Assembly: GCF_002950945.1 (NCBI RefSeq)
Contig: NZ_CP012673.1
Coordinates: forward strand, 10,492,501 to 10,556,500
Length of the DNA: 64,000 nt
Direction of reading: 5' to 3'
From: Sorangium cellulosum
GTDB taxonomy: Bacteria; Myxococcota_A; Polyangia; Polyangiales; Polyangiaceae
The notes under the pieces were generated by a model. That model had not been told where the DNA came from. It ran no database searches and saw only the letters and a program-made list of their open reading frames with translations. Made by a program: the position numbers and the translations under genes. Numbering within the stretch: position 1 is the stretch's first letter; every line of letters begins with the position of its first letter. Shown here one piece after another: positions 1-8,666 of the stretch.

Positions 1-168
1 CATTGGCCTCCGGAGCAGGCAGGGCGCCGGCCCTGGCCCGCCGGCCACTACAACCCACGGATGATCGAGCGCTACATGCGGTTGGGGGCCTCCGTCAAGC
101 CTTGGAGCAACACGTGTTGCCCAGCGGCCTCAAGAGGGAGATCCCCCACGCGCACTTCGTAGTATAAC
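1..168 (+). pseudogene. possible 3' end of an upstream gene, cut by the window edge
   Basis: Frame 1 is open from the first base to a TAG at 166-168, and its first 35 codons have strongly G/C third positions, like real genes here. The peptide contains HYNPRMIERYMRLG. After about base 105 the codon bias moves to frame 3, which ends at a TAA near 170. This could be the C-terminus of a gene entering from the left, perhaps disrupted, or chance. I do not recognise the peptide. Confidence 0.2.
107..120. repeat. perfect 14-bp palindrome GCAACACGTGTTGC
   Basis: The bases at 107-120 read the same on both strands. An 11-bp direct repeat, GAGCAACACGT, overlaps it at 105-115 and recurs at 204-214. Nearby, GTAG and CTAC flank TATAAC. 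These may be protein binding sites or a scar of recombination. The rest of 215-616 is extremely GC-rich and I see no supported gene in it. Confidence 0.35.
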
Positions 169-616
169 CTACAGGGTGGTTGGTGACCTCCCGTGCAACT
201 GCCGAGCAACACGTCATGAAATCCTCCGGAAATAACTCGGGTACGCCCTGGTCGCGCCGCGGCAGCGCCGGCACCGGCGCCGGCGCGCTCGGGCGGCGTC
301 CTCCGCGGAGGCGGCCCGCGGTGCGTGCGCCGGGCGCGGCGGGGCTCTCGGCCGCACATTCCCGGAAGCGCCGCGGCGGCGCCGCGCGCCGCGCGCGCCG
401 CGTCGCAGGATGGTCGCCGCGTCGCGCTGACCACCGCGTCGAAAGTCGCGCCAGGTCGTTGCCCCGGATCTCGAACCGTCCTACGTGCAACGCCGTGGAC
501 CTCGCGAGCCCTTGCCCGGCGCTGGACGCACCGCCGTCCCGGGGGACGCCGTCGCGATCTGGCGGCTCGGCGGTACAAGGACGTAAGATCGACGCGCGCT
601 CGGCGGCGGTGACACG

Positions 617-1033
617 ATGAGCCACCCCAGCATGCTGTTCGACACGACGGAGCACGTGCTCATCGCCGTCCACGGCCGGGAGCCGCCGAACGACGAGGAC
701 TGGGAGGCGTATATGCAAACGGTGTTCGCCCTCCCCGCGAGCTGCTCCAGGACTCTGGTCGTGACCGCCGGCGGAGGCCCCAACGCGAAGCAGCGCGCGT
801 CCATCAACGAGTTCGTCAGCAAGCACACGCTCACGGTGGCAATCTGCACGGACGCGCTGCTCGTGCGGCAGATCAGCACGGCGCTCAGCTGGTTCAACCC
901 GAGAGTCAGGTCGTTCCGGGGCAACGACATCGCGGCCGCGCTGCGTTATCTCGATGTCGGCGGGCCGGAGGCCGCGCTCGTGCACCACAAGGTCGCGCGG
1001 ATGAGGCTGGAGATGGAGGGCCGGCCGCGCTGA
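617..1033 (+). CDS. STAS/SpoIIAA-like hypothetical protein
   Basis: This is a 138-residue soluble protein with no signal peptide or membrane segment. Alternating strands and helices (HVLIAVHG, RTLVVTAGG, LTVAICTDALLV, then RSFRGNDIAAALRYLDV) resemble the single-domain STAS/SpoIIAA-like proteins common in myxobacteria, which are thought to act in protein-protein signalling. The start ATG is preceded by only a weak GGTGA. A protein of similar fold and size is encoded at 3487-3855 on the other strand, with the E1-like gene between them. The family assignment is by pattern only; substrate and partner are unknown. Confidence 0.6.
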   Translation: MSHPSMLFDTTEHVLIAVHGREPPNDEDWEAYMQTVFALPASCSRTLVVTAGGGPNAKQRASINEFVSKHTLTVAICTDALLVRQISTALSWFNPRVRSFRGNDIAAALRYLDVGGPEAALVHHKVARMRLEMEGRPR

Positions 1034-1131
1034 CGCGGGGGGAATCCAGCCCACCAGGTACCCCTGCGCGGCGCCGGCCGGCGCCGAGCCCTCTCGACGC
1101 CGGCGCGCGCCGCGGATAGCGGTGGGCTGCG

Positions 1132-3468
1132 ATGACCACGACCCGCTGGCCGCAGATCCTCGTCGAACGTCGGCAGTCCCAGGCCTCGTCGACCGAGTGG
1201 CGTCCCCGCCTCTTCCGGCCGGCGAGCGGGGCAGACGCGGAGGCGCTCGAGCGGCTGCTCCGCGACGACGCGCGCGTCCAGGTCTTCGACACGATCGACC
1301 GGCAGCTCGCCGATCTGGTGAAGACCCGGCACCCTCGCCAGAAGCTCGATGAGCTCCGCGTCGCGCGGCTCGTGGAGGAGCACCTCGGGGGCGCCGCGCG
1401 CGAGGCCTACGGCGTCTGGGTCCACTACCCGTGGTCGCACCGGCTCGTGCACCTGCTCGACGAGGCCGAGTTCGTCGAGCTGCGCACGAACCGCAACAAG
1501 TACAAGATCAGCGGCGAGGAGCAGGCGGCGCTCGCCGGCCGGCGGATCGGCGTGGTCGGGCTCTCCGTGGGCCAGTCCGTGGCGCTGACCGTCGCGCTCG
1601 AGCGGAGCGCCGGCGAGCTGCGCATCGCGGACTTCGACCACCTCGATCTCTCGAACATGAACCGGATCCGGACGGGCGCGCACAACCTCGACCTGCCGAA
1701 GGTGGTCGCCACCGCGCGCGAGATCGCGGAGCTCGACCCGTTCCTCCAGGTAACGTGTTTTTCCAAAGGGGTCACCGCGGACAACATGGCTGACTTCCTG
1801 CTCGAGGGGGGCAAGCTCGATATCGTGATCGAGGAGTGCGACAGCCTCGATATCAAGCTCCTGGTCCGCCGCGCGGCGCGCGCCCACCGGATCCCGGTCG
1901 TGATGGACACGAGCGACCGGGGGCTCATCGACGTCGAGCGGTTCGATCTGGAGCCGGATCGGCCGATCCTCCACGGGCTCGTCGGCGACCTCACCCCCGA
2001 GCAGGTCCGCGGGCTGTCGACCGAGGACAAGGTGCCTTACGTCATGCAGATCATCGGGCACGACACGGTCTCGCCCCGGTTCGCCGCCACGCTCGTCGAG
2101 GTGGAGCAGACGGTGAGCACGTGGTCTCAGCTCGGCTCGGCGGTCGTGCACGGGGGGGCGGCGGCCGCGGACACGGCGCGCCGGATCCTCGCGGGGGAGC
2201 CGGTGCCGTCGGGGCGGTACTACGTCGATCTCGAGCAGATCATCGGCGCGGGGCAGCCTGGGCCGAAGGCCGCGGGCGGGGAGCGCGGGCAGCGCGAGCA
2301 GCGCGTCACCCGCCTGGATCCGGCGTCGCTCGCGCTGCCGGCCGGCGGGGCGGCGGGCGCCGTGGAGCTCGACCGGGGGCGGCTCTCGCGGCTGGTCGAG
2401 GCGGGGATCGCGGCGCCGTCGGGGGGCAACTGCCAGCCGTGGTTCTGGGTCCACGAAGGGCGCCGCCTCGGGCTGTTCCACGATCGCGCGCGCTCGGAGT
2501 CGCTCGCCGACTTCCAGGGGGCGGGCGGCGTGGCCGCGCTCGGCGCCGCGGCCGAGAACGTCGTGCTCGCCGCGCACTACGAGGGCCTGCACGTGCGCGT
2601 GTCGCCCTTCCCGCGCGAGGGCGACGAGGCGCTGGCGGCGACGTTCGAGTTCTTCGACGCGCCGGTGAGCGGCGCGGAGGGGCACGCGGCCGACGGCCTG
2701 TGGGACGCCGTCGGGCTGCGGCACACGAACCGGCGCCGCTGCGCGCGGGCGAAGCTCGCCGAGGAGCACGCGGCGGCCCTCGACGCCGCGGTGCGGTCGG
2801 TCCCCGGGGCCAGGCTCGCGCTGCTCGAGGCGCCCGCGCAGCTCGACGAGATCGCCGCCCTGATCGGCGCGGGCGACCGCATCCGGCTGCTCACGAAGGG
2901 CACCCACGCCGACATGATGAAGGAGATGCGCTGGACCGAGGAGGAGGCGCGCGCGAGCCGAGATGGCCTGTTCGTGCGCACGATGGAGCTCTCGCCGACG
3001 GATCTCGCGGGGCTCCAGATCTGCCGGGACTTTCGCGCCATGGAGCTCGTGCGGCGCTGGGGCGGCGGGCGGAGGCTGGAGGAGTCGGCCGAGAAGGCGA
3101 TCGCCGGGGCGATGGCCGTCGGGCTGATCACGATGCCTCGCGCGGGGCTCACGGACTACTTCCAGGGCGGGAGGGCGCTCCAGCGAGCGTGGCTGACGGC
3201 GACGCAGCGAGGGATCGCGGTCTATCCGATGGCGACGCTGCCTTACATGTTCGCGCGGCTGATCCGCGGCGGCGGCGAGGGGATGGATCCGGAGACGGTG
3301 GAGGCAGCGCGGCGGCTCCGGGAGCGGTATGTGCGGCTGTTCGACGTCACGGACATCGACGTCACGGACACGACCGGGGAGATCCTGCTGTTCCGGCTGG
3401 CGCTCGCGGGGGAGGTGTCGGCTCGTTCGCTGCGGCGTCCGCTGGAGGACGTGCTGCTCGTGCGCTGA
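1132..3468 (+). CDS. ThiF/E1-like adenylyltransferase fused to a nitroreductase-like domain (Rv1355c type)
   Basis: This 778-residue protein has an N-terminal unit (about 1-130), then a Rossmann ThiF/E1-like domain (about 140-330) starting RRIGVVGLSVGQSVALT, with acidic IADFDHLDLSNMNRI at the end of the second strand. From about residue 420 a nitroreductase-like FMN domain starts with GIAAPSGGNCQPWFW and runs to the C-terminus. The same order is known in the mycobacterial Rv1355c (moeY-annotated) family, whose reaction is not established. The E1 CxxC zinc pairs and a catalytic Cys are not obvious, so ubiquitin-like activation is uncertain. I infer cytosolic activation of a carboxylate or sulfur carrier coupled to flavin redox chemistry. 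It stands alone on the plus strand, convergent with the next gene. Confidence 0.75.
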   Translation: MTTTRWPQILVERRQSQASSTEWRPRLFRPASGADAEALERLLRDDARVQVFDTIDRQLADLVKTRHPRQKLDELRVARLVEEHLGGAAREAYGVWVHYPWSHRLVHLLDEAEFVELRTNRNKYKISGEEQAALAGRRIGVVGLSVGQSVALTVALERSAGELRIADFDHLDLSNMNRIRTGAHNLDLPKVVATAREIAELDPFLQVTCFSKGVTADNMADFLLEGGKLDIVIEECDSLDIKLLVRRAARAHRIPVVMDTSDRGLIDVERFDLEPDRPILHGLVGDLTPEQVRGLSTEDKVPYVMQIIGHDTVSPRFAATLVEVEQTVSTWSQLGSAVVHGGAAAADTARRILAGEPVPSGRYYVDLEQIIGAGQPGPKAAGGERGQREQRVTRLDPASLALPAGGAAGAVELDRGRLSRLVEAGIAAPSGGNCQPWFWVHEGRRLGLFHDRARSESLADFQGAGGVAALGAAAENVVLAAHYEGLHVRVSPFPREGDEALAATFEFFDAPVSGAEGHAADGLWDAVGLRHTNRRRCARAKLAEEHAAALDAAVRSVPGARLALLEAPAQLDEIAALIGAGDRIRLLTKGTHADMMKEMRWTEEEARASRDGLFVRTMELSPTDLAGLQICRDFRAMELVRRWGGGRRLEESAEKAIAGAMAVGLITMPRAGLTDYFQGGRALQRAWLTATQRGIAVYPMATLPYMFARLIRGGGEGMDPETVEAARRLRERYVRLFDVTDIDVTDTTGEILLFRLALAGEVSARSLRRPLEDVLLVR

Positions 3469-3486
3469 GGAAAGGGAGGCAGGGGG

Positions 3487-3855
3487 TCAGGGGGCGAGCA
3501 GCCAGGCGCGCGCGGCGGCTGAGTCCTTGAAGATCTTGAGGCGATCTCCGATGCCGGCCTCGCGGGCGATGCGGCTCGCCTGCAGCGCCGCGAGGTCGCT
3601 CTGGACCAGCTCGGCGATGCGGATCACGCCCAGCTCGGCCGAGGTCGCGTCGAGGTCGCGGAGGAGCTCGGTCGCCTCCTCGGAGGCGATGGAAAAACCA
3701 CGTAGATCCACGAGGATACGGATCTTGCGGCCGTAGAGGGTGCGGAGGGCCTTGCCGTACTCCACCGCGTACACCTGCGCCTCCTCCGTGCGCAGGACCC
3801 CTTGCAACGTGACCTCGACAAGGGCGTTGATCTTGTCGATCTTGATTTGATACAT
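3487..3855 (-). CDS. STAS-like regulatory protein
   Basis: This 122-residue protein begins MYQIKIDKINALVEVTLQG and continues with YAVEYGKALRTLYGRKIRILVDLRGFSIASEEATELLRDL. That strand-helix-strand pattern, with DLRG at the turn before helix 2, is typical of SpoIIAA/STAS-like domains. No phosphorylatable Ser equivalent can be assigned with confidence. The 3' end lies 18 bp from the convergent gene ending at 3468. It may form a small signalling group with the other STAS-like protein at 617-1033, but this is inference. Confidence 0.6.
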   Translation of the reverse strand: MYQIKIDKINALVEVTLQGVLRTEEAQVYAVEYGKALRTLYGRKIRILVDLRGFSIASEEATELLRDLDATSAELGVIRIAELVQSDLAALQASRIAREAGIGDRLKIFKDSAAARAWLLAP

Positions 3856-3920
3856 GTCTCGTCGTTCCGGAAGCCGATGCAGAGCAGAGCGGAGCGGCGG
3901 CTGTCGCGGGGATCAGGACA

Positions 3921-6068
3921 TCATCGATGCGGCTGCTTCGGCATGGTGAGCCGGTAGATGTGCTCCATGAACTCCGGGACGAGATCCATGGCGATGATCC
4001 ACAGCCGGCCCTCCCCGAGGTCGTTCAGGCTGGCCTGGCCCGTGTAGGTGAGGTGGCCGCGCTCGCCGAAATGGACGAACGACGTCCGGTCGTGCCGCTG
4101 GAACCAGGCGCAGGCGGCGTCGAGCAGCGCGCTGAACGCAGCGTCGCCGCCGGGGCGCAGGGGGACGAGGCGGACCGAGTCGAGCAGACGGAAGAGGTTC
4201 GTGCCGAGCTCCCCGAGCTCCAGGACGGCGGCCGCGACGGGCTCGCCGTCCTGACGCGCGACGAGGAGCGCGCGGTCGCGCTCGAGGCCCGCGCTGCGCC
4301 AGCGCTCGATGCACGGGCCCATCGCGAACCGGTCGGGGACGAGATCGAGCGCCTCCGTGTACATGCGCGGCGACGTCTGCTGGAGGTGCTCGAGCAGCTC
4401 GGACTGCTCCTGCGCCGTCGCCTCGCCGATCTCGAAGGGGGCGCCTGACCACGCGGCCTCCCGGACGGGATCGGGCGCGTCGACGCCGAGGAGGCGGAAC
4501 GGCAGCGAGAGCACCTGGCCCGTCCGCTCGTGCTGGCGCGCGAACTCGAAGAACGACCGCTCGCTCCACGGGACGTGCGCCTCGGCGTAGATGATCACCC
4601 ACCGGCACTCGGGATCGGCCTGCGCGTGCTCGAAGCAGCGCGTGAAGATGTCGCGGAGCACCTGCCGGGAGCTCAGGTTCGACGTGCTCCTCGGCTTCTT
4701 CGCGAGCTGATGGAGCATCCACGTGCTCTGGTAAGGCTTCATGATCGAGAAGTTGCCCTCGATCCCGTGCTCGGAGAGGCAAGCCACGTTGTACAGGAGG
4801 TGCGGCACCTCCGCGGCCCGCTGCGCCATCGTCAGGAAGCTCGGCTTGATGGACTCGAAATGCTCGGGGCGCCGGCCGGACAGGTTGAAGTAGCCCGACA
4901 GGTTGAAGAGCTCCCAGAGCTCCGCCTGCCACACCGTCCCCCCGTAGGTCGTCGCGTGCAGGATGCGCGACACGAGCCGGAGCCAGCGGCGCTCGTCCTC
5001 GCGCCGCGAGGCGACCACGTGGACGCTGCAGAGCTGGGCGGGGGCGTCGTCGACGTGGGACACCGACCGCACCTCGCCCTGGAGGTGGATGACGCCATCG
5101 TCGCCGTCCGGGAGCTCCAGCGCGAGCTTCAACCTGGGCTGAAGCGGCGGCTGCCCCGGCCCGAGCGCGAGCCGGAGGCCCGAGAAGGACACGTCCACCA
5201 CCTCCGCCTCGACCGGCGGGAGGTGCAGCCAGTGGGGGTGCAGGAAACGCGCGGTCAGCTCGACCTCGACGCCCCGCTGCTGCAGGCTCTTCCGGAGGCG
5301 CTCCATCCGCTCCGGCAGCGGAGAGACAATCTCGCCGGGGCGCACCTGCTCCGCCCTGGTGCTGAACCGGAACACCGAGTTGTGCCCGGCGATCTCGACC
5401 GCCGCGGCCTCGTTCCAGCCCTCGATCCCGAACCACCGGACCGTCCCCACCCCCACCTCGCTGAGCATCACGCACAGGGGCGGCGCGCTCTCGGCGGCGC
5501 GGCGGACCACGCCCTTCTTCCGGAGCAGGAAGCTCAGGATGTCGCGCACCCGCCGCGGGTCGTCGATGACCTCGCGCACCTCGCGCACCTGCGCGGCCTC
5601 CGCGGCGCACGGCCTGAAGAGGCTCGCGGCGGCGGCCTTCGCCGCGCCGGCGTCGACGAGGGCGCGCAGGACGTCGCGGATCCGACCGCCCGCGCGGGGG
5701 GGAACGTCCTGGAACGCCAGCGCCACCAGCGGGCCTCGCAGCCCCATCGACTGCAGCGCCAGCAAGGCAGGGAGCGGACCGATCTCGACCTCGCGCCAAT
5801 ACAGGCGCACGGTGACGACGCTGCCAAAAGGAAACGACGTGTGGTAGTCAGGCTCGATCCAGGCCCCCATGGAGCCGAGGAGCACGACCGGGTAGCCGGG
5901 ATCGAACCCGTCGATTCGCGCCCAGACCGTGTCGCCTTCGAGCCAGCACGCGTGCGGCACCTCGGCCGGCTCGTAGTCCCCGAGGAGCAACGGCTCCAGC
6001 GGGAGCCCGCCGGCGCGGGGAGCCCACCCCTCGTCGTCCGCAAAACCTCGCTTCGGAACCCCCGTCAC
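3921..6068 (-). CDS. PilZ-domain protein with C-terminal acyltransferase-like region
   Basis: The 715-residue product has a long N-terminal region (1-260) that I do not recognise. A PilZ-like domain follows at about 265-365, with RMERLRKSLQQRG as a candidate RxxxR arm and DVSFSGL matching the D/NxSxxG motif that binds cyclic di-GMP. From about 380 the sequence changes to a GNAT-like pattern (FLTMAQRAAEVPHLLYNVA, RALLVARQDGEPVAAAVLELG). It looks cytosolic. A cyclic di-GMP-sensing acyltransferase is a reasonable inference; the acyl donor and target are unknown. Overlapping long frames on both strands are GC-driven shadows. Confidence 0.6.
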   Translation of the reverse strand: MTGVPKRGFADDEGWAPRAGGLPLEPLLLGDYEPAEVPHACWLEGDTVWARIDGFDPGYPVVLLGSMGAWIEPDYHTSFPFGSVVTVRLYWREVEIGPLPALLALQSMGLRGPLVALAFQDVPPRAGGRIRDVLRALVDAGAAKAAAASLFRPCAAEAAQVREVREVIDDPRRVRDILSFLLRKKGVVRRAAESAPPLCVMLSEVGVGTVRWFGIEGWNEAAAVEIAGHNSVFRFSTRAEQVRPGEIVSPLPERMERLRKSLQQRGVEVELTARFLHPHWLHLPPVEAEVVDVSFSGLRLALGPGQPPLQPRLKLALELPDGDDGVIHLQGEVRSVSHVDDAPAQLCSVHVVASRREDERRWLRLVSRILHATTYGGTVWQAELWELFNLSGYFNLSGRRPEHFESIKPSFLTMAQRAAEVPHLLYNVACLSEHGIEGNFSIMKPYQSTWMLHQLAKKPRSTSNLSSRQVLRDIFTRCFEHAQADPECRWVIIYAEAHVPWSERSFFEFARQHERTGQVLSLPFRLLGVDAPDPVREAAWSGAPFEIGEATAQEQSELLEHLQQTSPRMYTEALDLVPDRFAMGPCIERWRSAGLERDRALLVARQDGEPVAAAVLELGELGTNLFRLLDSVRLVPLRPGGDAAFSALLDAACAWFQRHDRTSFVHFGERGHLTYTGQASLNDLGEGRLWIIAMDLVPEFMEHIYRLTMPKQPHR

Positions 6069-6226
6069 GAGGCCGTCTCCCCCGGCATGTGACCCCCTGT
6101 CTCCGGTGAGCCCCAGTCGGGCACGCCACGCTGCCCCCGCGGCGCCGCGCCGGCGCGGCGTGAGCCGGCGAGCTCGCCACCACCCCTCAAGCGCTCACCC
6201 GGGTGCCATGAAGGAAGCAGATCCAC

Positions 6227-6255
6227 TTGACACTTTGTACTTCCATAGCATGTCT
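6227..6255 (+). promoter_or_regulatory. candidate sigma-70 promoter, perfect -35 with weak -10
   Basis: TTGACA at 6227-6232 is followed after 17 bp by ATGTCT at 6250-6255. The -35 is a perfect match, the -10 is poor. The short ORF at 6269 and terC lie immediately downstream. If used, transcription would begin near 6262, very close to the Shine-Dalgarno at 6258-6262. Nothing else is visible in 6069-6226. Confidence 0.3.
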
Positions 6256-6268
6256 ACAGGAGCTGGCT

Positions 6269-6448
6269 ATGCTGCGTCAAGCATCCCACCGCGCCTCTGC
6301 TGGCGCGGCGCGCGGCGCGCGGGCGTGGACGACGCGGATGACACGCGCGTCGGGAGTTTCTCCCCTGAACGCCGGAGCAAGGTCCCCGGGGCGGCGGCGG
6401 CACGGGGGCGATCTCGCGATGCTCCTCGTGCTACAAAGGCCCCCCTGA
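6269..6448 (+). CDS. short upstream ORF coupled to terC
   Basis: The 59-codon frame starts with ATG 6 nt after AGGAG (6258-6262). It ends at a TGA (6446-6448) that shares its last base with the terC ATG, a TGATG overlap. The peptide is Arg/Ala-rich and I do not recognise it. The strong ribosome site and the exact coupling suggest it is translated, either as a small protein or as a leader that delivers ribosomes to terC. TerC genes in other bacteria are often under 5' control by manganese riboswitches, but I see no yybP-ykoY consensus here. Confidence 0.4.
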   Translation: MLRQASHRASAGAARGARAWTTRMTRASGVSPLNAGARSPGRRRHGGDLAMLLVLQRPP

Positions 6449-7245
6449 TGCCTGACATGAGCGCCTTCCTGCACGCCGACGGCTGGATCACCTTGGCGAC
6501 CCTGAGCGCGCTGGAGATCGTCCTCGGAATCGACAACATCGTCTTCCTGTCCATCATGACGGCGAAGCTGCCGGCGCATCAGCAGCCGGTCGCCCGCCGC
6601 ATCGGCCTGATGCTCGCCCTCGGGATGCGGCTGCTCCTGCTGCTCGCGATCTCGTGGGTGATGGGGCTCAAGGCCACCCTGTTCACCCTGTTCGGACACG
6701 GCTTCAGCGGGCGTGATCTGATCTTGCTCGGCGGCGGAGTGTTCCTGATCGGCAAGGCGACGCACGAGATGTTCGACAAGCTCGAGGTCGAGGCCTCCAC
6801 GGAAGCGCAGCCGAAGGGCAAGGGGGGCTCCTTCGGCTCCATCATCGCGCAGATCGTGCTGCTCGACATCGTCTTCTCGCTCGATTCGGTCATCACGGCG
6901 GTCGGCATGGCGCAGCACATATCCATCATGATGGTGGCCATGTTCATCGCGGTGGGCGTGATGCTCGTCTTCGCGGGGCGCATCGGCTCGTTCATCCAGC
7001 GCCACCCGAGCATGAAGATCCTCGCGCTGAGCTTCCTCCTGCTCATCGGCGTGGTCCTCGTGGCCGACGGCATGGGCCAGCACATCAGCAAGGCCTACAT
7101 CTACTTCGCCATGGCCTTCTCGCTCGGCGTCGAGCTCGTCAACATGCGCCTCCGGCTGCGCCAGCAGCCGGTGCAGCTGCACACCAAGGTGGGGAGCGCG
7201 CCGGATCTCTTGCCGACCGACGGGCAGACCCAGCCGAGGACATGA
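6448..7245 (+). CDS. TerC family integral membrane protein
   Basis: The 265-residue protein has seven or so membrane segments and the two acidic family signatures, LEIVLGIDNIVFLSI (first helix) and LLDIVFSLDSVITAVGM (mid-protein), whose Asp residues are thought to handle metal. TerC/Alx/MeeY relatives export manganese or support metal loading of exported proteins. I chose ATG 6448 because homology-like sequence begins there and it overlaps the stop of the short ORF before it. The same frame extends open upstream to 6106, but that part has no family character. The final 30 residues are soluble. Confidence 0.85.
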   Translation: MPDMSAFLHADGWITLATLSALEIVLGIDNIVFLSIMTAKLPAHQQPVARRIGLMLALGMRLLLLLAISWVMGLKATLFTLFGHGFSGRDLILLGGGVFLIGKATHEMFDKLEVEASTEAQPKGKGGSFGSIIAQIVLLDIVFSLDSVITAVGMAQHISIMMVAMFIAVGVMLVFAGRIGSFIQRHPSMKILALSFLLLIGVVLVADGMGQHISKAYIYFAMAFSLGVELVNMRLRLRQQPVQLHTKVGSAPDLLPTDGQTQPRT

Positions 7246-7382
7246 CGGAAGGCGGCGGAGCGCCGCGGCAGCGCGCGGGCGGCGGGCTCCGCGGCCGCCG
7301 GAGCGAGCACCGGGAGAGCCTGTAAACAATTCGCACAGACAGGACGCCCGAGGGTCGACGACGACAGCGGCCGGTCCCAGAA

Positions 7383-7871
7383 GTGATACCGGGGGTCTCC
7401 ACCGAGGTGAGCGTGAGCGACGAGCAAGGGGACACACAACCAGGAAGACGGCGGCGGGTCGTCATCATCGACGACGACGACGCCATCGTTGAGACGCTGC
7501 AAGAGGTGCTGCTGGCGGAAGGGTACGACGTCGAGGGCTACACCGACCCGCTCGAGGCCCTGGAGCAGCTGCGCGCGCAGGCGCCGCCCGACGTGATCGT
7601 CCTCGACTGCGTGATGCCCGCCATGGACGGGCCGCGCCTCATGGAGACGCTCGCGGCCGAGGGGAGCGCGGTGCCGGTCGTGCTCGTCACCGCGCTCAGC
7701 GATCCCGGCTTCTTCATCGACCCGAGCCACCCTCAGGCGACGAGGGTCATCAACAAGCCCTTCGACCTGGAGCAGCTGCTCGAGACGATCGACGACCTCT
7801 CGAGCGGGACGCCGGTGAGCGCGCCGGGCTCGCACCGGCACACGCGGGCCGCCTCGACGCAGCAGACCTAG
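7383..7871 (+). CDS. single-domain response regulator (CheY-like)
   Basis: The product is a stand-alone receiver. The acidic pair lies in VVIIDDDDAI, the phospho-acceptor Asp in VIVLDCVMPAMDG, the switch Thr in LVTALSD and the conserved Lys in VINKPFD, so phosphorylation should be normal. No output domain follows; the last 30 residues are a short Ser/Thr-rich tail. The frame opens at GTG 7383, but GTG 7413 lies 5 nt after GAGG and is an equally good start. No histidine kinase is adjacent. It probably works through protein contact with an orphan kinase. Confidence 0.85.
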   Translation: MIPGVSTEVSVSDEQGDTQPGRRRRVVIIDDDDAIVETLQEVLLAEGYDVEGYTDPLEALEQLRAQAPPDVIVLDCVMPAMDGPRLMETLAAEGSAVPVVLVTALSDPGFFIDPSHPQATRVINKPFDLEQLLETIDDLSSGTPVSAPGSHRHTRAASTQQT

Positions 7872-7875
7872 GCCT

Positions 7876-7896
7876 GGCCGCGCGCGGGGCGCGGCC
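7876..7896. terminator. GC hairpin between convergent genes
   Basis: GGCCGCGC (7876-7883) pairs perfectly with GCGCGGCC (7889-7896) around a 5-nt loop, just after the stop of the response regulator and before the convergent stop at 7905. There is no T-tract on either side, so termination by this stem alone is uncertain. Confidence 0.4.
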
Positions 7897-7904
7897 GGCG
7901 CGGG

Positions 7905-8666
7905 TCAGGCGGCTTGCTGGGGCGACGCGGGCGCGGTGGGCTCGCCGCGCGCGCCCAGGGCGAGCAGGCTCGACAGCCACCGCCGGCAGAGCTCGAGGTG
8001 GTGCGCCTCGTGCTGCTCGGCGGCGCGGAACTCGGCCGCCATCTCGGTCTGGCCGTAGGCCGTGGCCAGGTCGATGAGCATCCGCCAGCTGTCGTTGTCG
8101 GTGAGCTCGGCGATGAGCAGCGCCTGCAGGCTCTGGCCGAAGCTGATCCTGGGCTCGACGGCGACCGAGAGCACGCCGGACGACGCGAGGCCGACCAGGT
8201 CGGCGCCCGGCGTCATCGCGGTCGGATCGGCGCCGAGCCGCTCCATCGCGCCGCACACGAGCGCCGCGTGCCTCATCTCGTCGTCGCGGATCGCCTCGAG
8301 GTCGGCGCGGGTGGGGCCGCCCTCGAAGCTGCCATCGGCGTCGTACTTGGCGATCAGCGCCTCGTAGAGGCGCGTGCCCGACCGCTCGAACGCGAGGCGC
8401 TCGCCCAGCTTGTCGATGAGGAGCGCGGGCGGCCGGCCCTGGATGAGCTCCCCCACGGCCTTCGCCATCCCCTTGAGGCTCGCCGGCGGCGGGACGCTGC
8501 CGATCGACCCCGACTCCTTCGCGTACGTGGTCCTGACGGCGGCGGCGTCGGCCTCGCTCCCGGGGGAGCTCGGCGGGATCGCCAGCGCGGCCTCGATGAG
8601 CTCCTTGCCGTCGAGCGGCGAGGTCGCCATGCCGGTGGTGTTGGTTCCCATCGTGATCTCTCTCAT
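7905..8666 (-). CDS. ferritin-like protein (second gene of a coupled pair)
   Basis: The 253-residue product has a helix-rich middle with carboxylate/histidine pairs typical of ferritin-like diiron bundles: LEAIRDDEMRHAALV and later EMAAEFRAAEQHEAHHLEL. A first pair, FERSGTRLYEAL, precedes them. No signal peptide is seen. The start ATG lies 7 nt after a perfect AAGGAGG, and its ATGA overlaps the stop of the gene upstream, so the two are translationally coupled yet the second also has its own strong site. High output of an iron-binding or peroxide-consuming protein is inferred. Confidence 0.65.
   Translation of the reverse strand: MREITMGTNTTGMATSPLDGKELIEAALAIPPSSPGSEADAAAVRTTYAKESGSIGSVPPPASLKGMAKAVGELIQGRPPALLIDKLGERLAFERSGTRLYEALIAKYDADGSFEGGPTRADLEAIRDDEMRHAALVCGAMERLGADPTAMTPGADLVGLASSGVLSVAVEPRISFGQSLQALLIAELTDNDSWRMLIDLATAYGQTEMAAEFRAAEQHEAHHLELCRRWLSSLLALGARGEPTAPASPQQAA

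Noticed and set aside
1..250. Group II intron end or mobile element border
   Set aside because: I looked for a domain V hairpin and for reverse-transcriptase motifs and found neither.
946..2907. Very long open frame antisense to the E1/nitroreductase gene
   Set aside because: It is Arg/Pro/His-rich with no recognisable fold, and lies opposite a gene with clear domains. In DNA of this GC content such antisense frames are expected.
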